Shown: piece by piece, positions 1-5,230 of the stretch
Position numbering within the stretch: position 1 is the stretch's first letter
How the letters are laid out: every line of letters starts with the position of its first letter
Notes under the pieces: generated by a model
Told to the model about the DNA's origin: nothing
The model's database searches: none
The model's input: the letters and a program-made list of their open reading frames with translations, nothing else
Position numbers and translations under genes: made by a program
From: JAZQNC01 sp045536155
Lineage (GTDB): Bacteria; Bacillota; Clostridia; Oscillospirales; CAG-272
Assembly (NCBI GenBank): GCA_045536155.1
Contig: JAZSMZ010000156.1
Location: forward strand, 1-5,660
Direction: 5' to 3'
DNA length: 5,660 nt

Positions 1-1
1 C

Positions 2-298
2 TTCTTTAAGGTCTACCGCTCGCTTAAGGGTCGCACGAAAAAGCCGCTCTCAGAGGTGAAGGTCTCCTCCGCTACGCGCATTGCGCCCTACGACGGCGAG
101 GAGCTCTCTGCCCGCATGAGCGACTACTCCTCCTCTGCCTCCTCCACCGTGCGCGTGGTAGTGGAATACCGCAACGAAAAGGATGAGGCGATGGCCGTCG
201 TCTTTGATACGACCGAGAGGATCGCAAAGCTTCTCTGCTCCTTCAACCGCCAGGCATCCGAGGAGCTGAAAAAAGAGATCTCAAGATACGCAGTTTAA
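2..298 (+). CDS. Unrecognised protein, C-terminal fragment (cut by left edge)
   Basis: The frame is open from base 2 to the TAA at 296-298, so this is the last ~98 residues of a gene that begins outside the window. The GTG at 56 has no evident ribosome binding site and is unlikely to be the real start. I do not recognise the family. The visible part has a basic N-terminal patch (SLKGRTKK), a serine-rich stretch (DYSSSASSTVRVVVEY) that reads like a beta strand after a loop, and a charged C-terminal helix (ASEELKKEISRYAV). There is no membrane segment or signal peptide, so it is probably a soluble cytoplasmic protein. Codon use is strongly GC-biased (41 of 60 bases are G or C in 61-120), unlike the central gene cluster but like the flippase-like gene at the other end. 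No function is proposed. Confidence 0.7.
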   Translation, partial: FFKVYRSLKGRTKKPLSEVKVSSATRIAPYDGEELSARMSDYSSSASSTVRVVVEYRNEKDEAMAVVFDTTERIAKLLCSFNRQASEELKKEISRYAV

Positions 299-315
299 AT
301 TTTCCCCTCCCGAAC

Positions 316-344
316 AGCGATGCTCTGAACGGAGCGTTCACGCT
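316..344 (+). other. Small hairpin downstream of the first gene
   Basis: TGAACG (326-331) pairs perfectly with CGTTCA (335-340) across a 3-base loop GAG. AGCG (316-319) can pair outside it with CGCT (341-344), leaving six unpaired bases on the left. No T-run follows, so it is not a classical intrinsic terminator. It begins 18 bases past the stop of the upstream gene and could be a 3' end stabiliser or chance. Confidence 0.35.
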
Positions 345-411
345 AAACTACGATCGCCCTCACGGGTAGACCATGAGTTACGAGATACTTCGTATCGTTA
401 TGATCGAACTC

Positions 412-461
412 GCCCGTTGGAGGGAGCAGACCTACAATATCGAACGTGCTCCCCGTCGGGC
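412..461. repeat. Two-part inverted repeat / hairpin
   Basis: GCCCG (412-416) pairs with CGGGC (457-461) and, inside it, GGGAGCA (422-428) pairs with TGCTCCC (447-453). An asymmetric internal loop separates the two stems and an 18-base loop closes the structure. That is 12 potential base pairs, mostly G-C, in 50 bases, more than expected by chance. No T-run follows on either strand, so termination is unlikely. It may be a structured RNA or part of a repeated element; the sequence alone does not decide. Confidence 0.45.
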
Positions 462-498
462 AGACAGAACAAAAGAATTTACAGAATGAATAAGATCC

Positions 499-531
499 AT
501 CTCCCCCTGCTGCGCAACAGGGGGAGATTTT
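499..531 (+). terminator. Terminator-like hairpin
   Basis: A perfect 11-bp stem pairs ATCTCCCCCTG (499-509) with CAGGGGGAGAT (518-528) over an 8-base loop. A short run of T (528-531) follows on the + strand, and there is none on the - strand. The stem is GC-rich and strong, but the T tract is short and interrupted by CG. It lies 200 bases after the stop of the first gene and could end that transcript before the next operon. The same structure would also fit an intergenic repeat, so the terminator call is moderate. Confidence 0.5.
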
Positions 532-604
532 CGTCACGCGGCGGCAAAGCAATATTCACAAGGCGCCATACAATCCGAACGCTTCCGATAGCGGCCAGTG
601 TCGC

Positions 605-680
605 AAAAATGCATATAGTTTTCAATAGCGGGGGCAATACGGAAGCTGATGGAAGGCGGAGGGAGCCTATCTGCATTTTT
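605..680. repeat. 76-bp segment bounded by 14-bp inverted repeats
   Basis: AAAAATGCATATAG (605-618) and CTATCTGCATTTTT (667-680) are inverted copies with 13 of 14 positions matching, separated by 48 bases. On the + strand the right arm ends in a run of six T (676-681), and on the - strand the left arm ends in five T, so a bidirectional terminator with a large loop is possible. The alternative is a very small MITE-like element with terminal inverted repeats. No target-site duplication is evident next to the arms. A minor inner stem AGGC/GCCT (654-657/665-668) overlaps the right arm. Confidence 0.45.
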
Positions 681-778
681 TGTTTCAAATCTTAACTTTA
701 TGACTTTTTGCCTAGTTCCGATCGATCAAAAGTTATCTTTTTGTTAAGCAACAGTTTAAATTTGTTCTTGATTTGTCG

Positions 779-813
779 ATTATATTGAAATTTTGCTCAA
801 AAAATGATATAAT
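779..813. promoter_or_regulatory. Dyad overlapping the promoter, candidate autoregulatory operator
   Basis: An outer inverted repeat ATTATAT (779-785) / ATATAAT (807-813) is nearly concentric with an inner perfect 12-bp palindrome, TTTTG-CT-CAAAA (791-802); the centres are at 796 and 796.5. The dyad covers the spacer and both promoter boxes, so a bound protein would block RNA polymerase. The first gene downstream encodes an Lrp/AsnC-type regulator, a family that often controls its own gene through AT-rich imperfect palindromes. That this protein binds here is inference. AT-rich DNA yields palindromes by chance, which limits confidence. Confidence 0.45.
785..813 (+). promoter_or_regulatory. 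Sigma-A promoter of the regulator-aminotransferase operon
   Basis: The -35 box is TTGAAA (785-790) and the -10 box is a consensus TATAAT (808-813), separated by exactly 17 bases, in a very AT-rich region. Transcription would start near 820, giving a leader of about 40 bases before the ATG at 861. It is the only good promoter found before the four-gene cluster, and the tight gene spacing downstream suggests it drives all four. Confidence 0.75.
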
Positions 814-849
814 TTAAAAGAAACATAATTTGGAAACACGATCCGCGAA

Positions 850-856
850 AAGGAGA
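850..856 (+). promoter_or_regulatory. Ribosome binding site of the Lrp-type regulator
   Basis: AAGGAGA lies 4 bases before the ATG at 861. It is a near-consensus Shine-Dalgarno and fixes the start of the regulator gene. Confidence 0.85.
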
Positions 857-860
857 TAAA

Positions 861-1319
861 ATGGATACAATTGACAAGATTATCTTAAAAATTCTTTCCG
901 AAAATTCCATGGCAACCGCAACCGAGATCGGTGCCGCGGTCAACCTATCCATCCCGGCGGTAAACAAACGCATTCAAAGGCTTAAGGAAAGCGGATTGAT
1001 TCGTTCTTTCACCGTTTTGACCGATGGCAAAAAGGTATCCAAGCCGATATGCGCTTTCATAATGCTTACCGTTAAATACGGTGAGGGAGTAAATTCGCTC
1101 CACGATTATGTAAAAAAGGATACGGACATTCTTGAGTGCTACGCTGTCACGGGTGATTACGATTACATACTTAAAATATGCGCAAGGGACGTTGAAGCCT
1201 TGGAGGAAAAGCTGCTGTTATTAAAAAAATTAAAGGGTGTGATCAAGAGCTATACGATGCTTGCACTTATGGAGCATAAGCTTGCTCCCGCGGCCTTGCC
1301 CGATATGGAAAACAATTAA
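861..1319 (+). CDS. Lrp/AsnC-family transcriptional regulator
   Basis: This 152-residue DNA-binding regulator has the usual Lrp/AsnC length and layout. Residues 1-48 open with the typical MDTIDKIILKIL and contain a winged helix-turn-helix with recognition helix around SIPAVNKRIQRL (30-41). Residues ~65-140 form the RAM (ligand-binding, oligomerising) domain, with the conserved effector loop VTGDYDY (96-102) and the closing strand after KGVIKS. Family members sense amino acids or related small molecules and act as dimers to octamers wrapping DNA. It is the first gene of a likely operon with two amidase-type hydrolases and an aminotransferase, which suggests local control of amino-acid or N-acyl-amino-acid breakdown. 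A promoter with an overlapping dyad lies just upstream, consistent with autoregulation. The ligand cannot be read from the sequence. The family call is secure. Confidence 0.93.
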   Translation: MDTIDKIILKILSENSMATATEIGAAVNLSIPAVNKRIQRLKESGLIRSFTVLTDGKKVSKPICAFIMLTVKYGEGVNSLHDYVKKDTDILECYAVTGDYDYILKICARDVEALEEKLLLLKKLKGVIKSYTMLALMEHKLAPAALPDMENN

Positions 1320-1322
1320 TTC

Positions 1323-1329
1323 GAGGTGA
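1323..1329 (+). promoter_or_regulatory. Ribosome binding site that decides the hydrolase start
   Basis: GAGGTGA sits 5 bases before the ATG at 1335. The in-frame GTG at 1326 is part of this Shine-Dalgarno sequence, so the longer start adding three residues is unlikely. Confidence 0.75.
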
Positions 1330-1334
1330 CAGAA

Positions 1335-2837
1335 ATGGATAACAGAATAAAGATCGGTTGGGCGGAAAAGGATATTACCCCAAACCAAAAAATAAGAATA
1401 GCTGGACAGTTTTATGAGCGTGTGTCAGACGTTGTCGAAACACCGATCAGCGTTACCGCGCTGGCTCTTGAGGCCGAGTCGGGCGGCGAGCAGGCCGTGA
1501 TCTGCTCCTGCGATCTTGCTTGTGTCAGCGAAGGACTGATCGAGCTTGTGAGAGCCGAGCTCTCCGACACGGAAGGACTTGACGTAAGTAAGGTCATAAT
1601 AGGGGCTACGCACACGCACACCTCATATCAATACGATGAATCAAGCGGACTTGAACGCGCGGATACCTCTGACGTTGGTGTTGATATACTGAAAAGATAT
1701 TTACCCGAGGGCAAAAAATACGTTCCCCTCGTAAATTCCCCCGCGATGGATGAATACGAGGTGCTTCTTTTTCTTTCGCAACGCATAGCGGCGGCAATAA
1801 AAGATGCGTGGGAAAAGAGAGAATACGGTTATTTTGCGAACGAATTCGGAAGAGCCGCCGTCGGTATGTGCAGGCGTGTGGTATATTCGGACGGAAGCGC
1901 AAAAATGTGGGGAGATACGAATAAGGATAATTTTCTGCGACTCGAGGGTGGAAATGACTCGGGCATCGAAATGCTTTTCTTTTTTGACTCAAACAAAAAG
2001 ATCAGCGGTATTCTTGTAAACGTCGCGTGTCCCGCGCAAGTGCTCGAGCAAAGAAGCTTTATATCCTCGGACTATTGGGGCAAGCTAAAAATACTGCTCA
2101 AAAAACGCTTTGGAGAGAATATTTTCCTGCTCGGACTTCCTTCCCCTGCAGGTGATCAGTGCCCAAGAGATCTCGTCCGTTGGGTCGATCCCGAAACACC
2201 CATAGATGATCCGAACGTTTCAAAAAGGAAAGCAAGCCGAAAAGCCGATCCCTCTATGTATGATATTGCGGGAGCTGTGCGAATAGGAAAACGACTTTTT
2301 TACGAGATCAACGATGCCTATGAAAATGCGGTTGCAAATATGCGTGAGAGCGCATGCTTTATTCACAAAAGCGAGGTCCTTGAGCTTCCGTTGCGGCAAG
2401 CAACAAAAAAAGAGCGCGACGATGCCGAAGCCGCGATTCGTGAATATTTCAATTCCGTAGAAGCTGACATTGATTACAAAGACAGCGCCGAGCTTTTCGT
2501 GTATTCAGGCACGATACAGAGATTTGAGAAGCAGCAAACGACAAGAAATATTTGCATTGAGCTTCATGCTTTGCGGCTTGGAGATATGGCAATGGCTACA
2601 AGCCCCTTTGAGCTTTTCCTTGACTACGGAAATGAAATTAGAGCAAGAAGCAAAGCAGACCAGACATTTTTGTTCCAGCTGACGTGCGGAAACAGAGGAT
2701 ATCTTCCGACAGAGAGGGCCGAGCACGGAGGACATTACAGCGCATATCTCTCGAGTGGGTGCGTAGGACACGAAGGAGGAAAAATGCTCGTTGAAAAAAC
2801 GCTTTTGAGAATAAAGGAATGCTTTGAGGATGAATGA
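1335..2837 (+). CDS. Neutral/alkaline ceramidase-like hydrolase, non-canonical active site
   Basis: This 500-residue protein resembles the neutral/alkaline non-lysosomal ceramidase N-terminal domain family, metal-dependent amidases that cleave N-acyl bonds. Landmarks are IGWAEKDITP (7-16), the metal-binding motif ATHTHTS (91-97, His93 and His95), SSDYWG (244-249), AGDQCPR (272-278), SPFELF (423-428, Glu426 as likely metal ligand) and GNRGYLPT (452-459) followed by GGHYSA. It is shorter than secreted ceramidases (about 650-780 residues) and lacks their C-terminal Ig-like domain. There is no signal peptide or membrane segment, so it is probably cytosolic. Two oddities stand out: the ceramidase GDxSP serine nucleophile position is Cys276, and the motif that normally supplies a second metal-binding His reads NVACPAQ (229-235) with no His. 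The start is ATG 1335, set by GAGGTGA. The next gene begins one base after its stop. The family call is good; ceramide as substrate is doubtful, and an N-acyl amino acid or other amide is an inference from the neighbours. Confidence 0.8.
   Translation: MDNRIKIGWAEKDITPNQKIRIAGQFYERVSDVVETPISVTALALEAESGGEQAVICSCDLACVSEGLIELVRAELSDTEGLDVSKVIIGATHTHTSYQYDESSGLERADTSDVGVDILKRYLPEGKKYVPLVNSPAMDEYEVLLFLSQRIAAAIKDAWEKREYGYFANEFGRAAVGMCRRVVYSDGSAKMWGDTNKDNFLRLEGGNDSGIEMLFFFDSNKKISGILVNVACPAQVLEQRSFISSDYWGKLKILLKKRFGENIFLLGLPSPAGDQCPRDLVRWVDPETPIDDPNVSKRKASRKADPSMYDIAGAVRIGKRLFYEINDAYENAVANMRESACFIHKSEVLELPLRQATKKERDDAEAAIREYFNSVEADIDYKDSAELFVYSGTIQRFEKQQTTRNICIELHALRLGDMAMATSPFELFLDYGNEIRARSKADQTFLFQLTCGNRGYLPTERAEHGGHYSAYLSSGCVGHEGGKMLVEKTLLRIKECFEDE
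2826..2830 (+). promoter_or_regulatory. Ribosome binding site of the M20 amidohydrolase, inside the preceding gene
   Basis: GAGGA lies within the last codons of the hydrolase gene, 8 bases before the ATG at 2839. The ATG at 2830 overlaps this motif and the TTG at 2824 precedes it, so neither is well served. The ATG at 2851 has only a weak GAG upstream. Confidence 0.55.
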
Positions 2838-2838
2838 G

Positions 2839-4032
2839 ATGAGCTTACATATGACCAATGAGGAGCTTAGCGATATTTTTTCCTATATCGTTTCGATAAG
2901 ACGGGAGCTGCACAGCTGCGCCGAGGTTGGATTCGATCTGCCTGTGACGGTGGGGATCGTTTGCCGTGAGCTTGACTCTATGGGGATCTCTCACACCGAC
3001 AAATACGGAAAATGCAGTGTCGTTGCCGAGCTTGGCAAGGGGGATAATATGATCGCGCTCCGCGCCGATATGGACGCACTTCCGATTGAGGAAAAAACGG
3101 GACTTGAATATGCGTCGAGGAAAAAGGGCACCATGCACGCCTGCGGACACGATTCGCACACCGCCATACTTCTCGGAGTGGCAAAATACTTAAAAGAACA
3201 TGAAAACGAGCTTACGGGAAGGGTGAGATTTATCTTTCAGCCTGCCGAGGAATCGGCAGTCAGCGGTGCGCATATGATGCTCGAAAACGGAGTGATGGAC
3301 GGGGTGAGCGAGGTCATCTGTGCTCATTGCGACAACAACATCCCTGTCGGCAGGATCGGCCTTTGCCGCGGAGATTATATGGCGGCTTGTATCCCCGCAA
3401 CTCTCACCTTTATGGGAAAAAGCTCTCATGCCACGAGCCCCGAGCAAGGAATAGATGCCATTGCAATGGCGGTCGAATGCTATAACAGGCTGGGGGATAT
3501 GGTGAAGCAGGAGGCGGGAGAGCTTCCTTATATATGGTCGGTCGGCAAGATCTGTGGCGGAACGGCTCACAACGTGATCTGCGACATGTGCTCGATGGAT
3601 ATTTCCTTCCGTTTTTACGATATGCGCTTTGCAGAGCGTGTCGAGATGCGCTTGAGGGATATCTGCTCTGATGTGTCAAAAAAATTCGGCGGCAGCATCA
3701 ATATCGTTTTTGATATGAGCACGGGAGCCGTTCATAACGATCCTTCACTTTGCGATGCCCTTGAAGGCAGACTCAAAAGCATGGGCATTCCCGTTGAGTC
3801 TCTCAAAAGAGAAATGTGCTCCGAGGATTTCGGATGGTATATGACCAAGAGCAAAGGACTTTTATTCCGCTTTGGTACGCAAAATGAAAAAAAGGGCTGC
3901 ACATCCCCTTATCACACGAGCACTTTTATGATAGACGAGGAAGGAATGAAGACGGCGTTTATATCTTTTGTATCTTATGTTTTTCAGAAAGGACTTTTAT
4001 GGACAGAACAAAACTCAGCCAAGCGGCAATAA
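2839..4032 (+). CDS. M20D-family metal-dependent amidohydrolase (aminoacylase/hippurate-hydrolase type)
   Basis: This 397-residue two-domain metallo-amidase of the M20D type hydrolyses N-acyl or N-aryl-acyl amino acids (hippurate hydrolase, IAA-amino acid hydrolase, N-acetyl-diaminopimelate deacetylase relatives). Visible motifs are LRADMDALPIEEKTG (74-88), MHACGHDSH (99-107), FQPAEE (133-138), AHCDNNIPVG (162-171), the dimerisation-domain GKSSHATSP (193-201) and YHTSTFMIDEEGM (358-370). The expected dinuclear metal ligands Cys102, His104, Glu137 or Glu138, His163 and His359 are all present, so it should be active. There is no signal peptide, so it is cytosolic. It contains 16 cysteines, fitting an anaerobe. 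The start at ATG 2839 is one base after the preceding stop; ATG 2830 is the alternative. Its end overlaps the aminotransferase by 34 bases. Context suggests it releases a free amino acid for that enzyme. The exact substrate is unknown. Confidence 0.9.
   Translation: MSLHMTNEELSDIFSYIVSIRRELHSCAEVGFDLPVTVGIVCRELDSMGISHTDKYGKCSVVAELGKGDNMIALRADMDALPIEEKTGLEYASRKKGTMHACGHDSHTAILLGVAKYLKEHENELTGRVRFIFQPAEESAVSGAHMMLENGVMDGVSEVICAHCDNNIPVGRIGLCRGDYMAACIPATLTFMGKSSHATSPEQGIDAIAMAVECYNRLGDMVKQEAGELPYIWSVGKICGGTAHNVICDMCSMDISFRFYDMRFAERVEMRLRDICSDVSKKFGGSINIVFDMSTGAVHNDPSLCDALEGRLKSMGIPVESLKREMCSEDFGWYMTKSKGLLFRFGTQNEKKGCTSPYHTSTFMIDEEGMKTAFISFVSYVFQKGLLWTEQNSAKRQ
3988..3993 (+). promoter_or_regulatory. 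Ribosome binding site of the aminotransferase, inside the M20 gene
   Basis: AAAGGA lies 5 bases before the ATG at 3999 and within the coding region of the preceding gene. It supports a true 34-base overlap and translational coupling. Confidence 0.75.
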
Positions 4033-5174
4033 ATGCAGAGCAATCGGGTGTCAGACGCATGTTTGAGCTTGCAAGGAAATACGACGATTCAATTAATCTT
4101 ACACTTGGAGAGCCCGGCTTCGCCACGCCCGATTACGTAATAGACGCCGCAATCAAATCACTGAAGGCGGGAAAAACCAAATATACGCCAAACGCCGGTA
4201 TAAAGTCCTTGCGCGATGCGATCGCGTACAAGCTGAAGAGTGAGAACGGTATCGTTTGCGATCCGGATAAGAACATTATTGTGACTGCGGGAGCAACGCA
4301 AGGACTGATGCTCGCGATAGCGGCGCTCGTCGACAAGGGTGACGAGGTCATCATCCAAGGCCCGAACTGGCCCGATTATAAGGGACAGCTTGACACGGTC
4401 GGTGCGAAAACGGTTTATGCCCGCGTGAGTGAAGAAAACGGATTCAAGATGACTGCGGATATCATTGAGCCGCTGATAACCGAAAAAACAAAGCTTATCA
4501 TCATCAATTCTCCATCCAATCCAACAGGCGGAGTGCTCGATGAGAGCGACCTCAAGGAAATCGCCGCGCTTATAAAAAAACATAAGATCTTCACGATCTC
4601 GGACGAGCCGTATGAAAAATTGGTTTACGACGGCTTCGTTCAGAAAAGCCTTGCGGCGATAGATGAAGGACTCCGCGATTACGTAATCACAATCAACAGC
4701 CTATCAAAAACATACGCCATGACGGGATTTCGAGTTGGATATATCTGTGCAAACGAGAAAATCACGCGTGAGCTTATCAAGCTTCAGGAATTTATGATAG
4801 CAAGTGTTCCCGAGCCTATGCAGGAGGCGGCGGTGACGGCCTTGTACGATGCAAGTCGCGACGTCCGAGAAATGGTAAAATATTACGACCGCAATCGAAA
4901 GCTGATCGTTAACGGACTGAATTCGATCAACGGATTCTCTTGCCACTGCCCGAGGGGTGCATTTTACGTCTTTGCAAATATAACCGGATTTCATATGTCA
5001 TCCGTTGAGGCGGCGGAATATATCCTTGAGAAAACGCACGTGGTAACCGCGCCCGGAAGCGCATTCGGCGACGGCGGCGAGGGCTATATCAGAATTTGCT
5101 ATGCGTCAAAATACGAGCAGCTGTCCGAAGCGCTCAGAAGACTTGAAGCTGCATTTGGCAGAAAAGAATTATAA
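3999..5174 (+). CDS. Class I/II PLP-dependent aminotransferase (aspartate/aromatic type)
   Basis: This 391-residue fold-type I aminotransferase has typical subfamily length. Signature features in order are LTLGEPGFATP (34-44, substrate-side loop), KYTPNAG (61-67), TAGATQG (96-102, phosphate cradle), GPNWPDY (121-127, Trp124 likely stacking on PLP), NSPSNPTGG (170-178, Asn174), SDEPYEKLVYDG (201-212, Asp202 and Tyr205), the Schiff-base lysine in SLSKTYAMTGFRVGY (Lys237, Arg245), and YIRICYA (363-369, Arg365 binding the substrate carboxylate). All catalytic residues are present. It would convert an amino acid plus 2-oxo acid to the corresponding pair in the cytosol; sequence alone does not tell Asp, Ala, aromatic or branched-chain preference. 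The start is supported by AAAGGA. As the last gene of the cluster it fits conversion of the amino acid freed upstream. An N-acetyl-diaminopimelate aminotransferase-like role is an alternative but is not supported by other lysine-pathway genes here. Confidence 0.93.
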   Translation: MDRTKLSQAAINAEQSGVRRMFELARKYDDSINLTLGEPGFATPDYVIDAAIKSLKAGKTKYTPNAGIKSLRDAIAYKLKSENGIVCDPDKNIIVTAGATQGLMLAIAALVDKGDEVIIQGPNWPDYKGQLDTVGAKTVYARVSEENGFKMTADIIEPLITEKTKLIIINSPSNPTGGVLDESDLKEIAALIKKHKIFTISDEPYEKLVYDGFVQKSLAAIDEGLRDYVITINSLSKTYAMTGFRVGYICANEKITRELIKLQEFMIASVPEPMQEAAVTALYDASRDVREMVKYYDRNRKLIVNGLNSINGFSCHCPRGAFYVFANITGFHMSSVEAAEYILEKTHVVTAPGSAFGDGGEGYIRICYASKYEQLSEALRRLEAAFGRKEL

Positions 5175-5230
5175 TATTTTCACATTTTGGGAAGTTTGAT
5201 TTACATTATCCTTCTCTTAAAGACATCACG

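Larger units (their letters stand above)
299..784. other. Non-coding intergenic region with several inverted repeats
   Basis: This is nearly 490 bases without a convincing gene. Short open frames exist on both strands (for example 373-489 on + and 479-688 on -), but none has a ribosome binding site or a recognisable product, and they overlap one another. Up to about base 690 the DNA is mixed or GC-rich and contains at least four hairpin-forming segments, listed separately. From about 690 onward it turns sharply AT-rich, leading into the promoter of the next gene. Because the promoter of the downstream operon lies at 785-813, the hairpins sit upstream of that transcript and are unlikely to be its leader. 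They look more like the 3' region of the first gene or a dispersed intergenic repeat. Confidence 0.7.

Noticed and set aside
373..489. A 38-codon open frame on + (starts MSYEILRIVMIELARW)
   Set aside because: No ribosome binding site, it runs through the hairpin at 412-461, and the product is not recognised. It may be chance or part of a repeat.
343..695. Overlapping 69-92 codon frames on both strands in the intergenic region
   Set aside because: They overlap one another on both strands, run across the perfect hairpin and have no ribosome binding site or family motif.
814..860. Riboswitch or attenuator in the operon leader
   Set aside because: The predicted leader is only about 40 bases long with no substantial hairpin; the structured DNA lies upstream of the promoter.
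1326..1334. GTG start adding three residues to the ceramidase-like protein
   Set aside because: The GTG is part of the Shine-Dalgarno GAGGTGA that serves the ATG at 1335; no other ribosome binding site precedes it at a proper distance.
1606..1992. A 128-codon - strand open frame inside the ceramidase-like gene
   Set aside because: It is antisense to well-conserved motifs of the + gene and its product is low-complexity and basic. The 141-codon frame at 4583-4158 inside the aminotransferase was rejected for the same reason.
2824..2838. TTG 2824 or ATG 2830 as start of the M20 gene
   Set aside because: The only good ribosome binding site, GAGGA at 2826-2830, overlaps or follows these codons. 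ATG 2839 has correct spacing; ATG 2830 is not fully excluded.
2839..5174. Acetyl-diaminopimelate branch of lysine synthesis (M20 deacetylase plus aminotransferase)
   Set aside because: Both families occur in that pathway, but no tetrahydrodipicolinate acetyltransferase or other lysine gene is present, and the Lrp-type and ceramidase-like partners do not fit. It is kept only as an alternative.
5175..5230. Intrinsic terminator between the convergent aminotransferase and flippase-like genes
   Set aside because: Only a 4-bp GAAG/CTTC pairing without a following T-run was found; termination here may be factor-dependent or further along.
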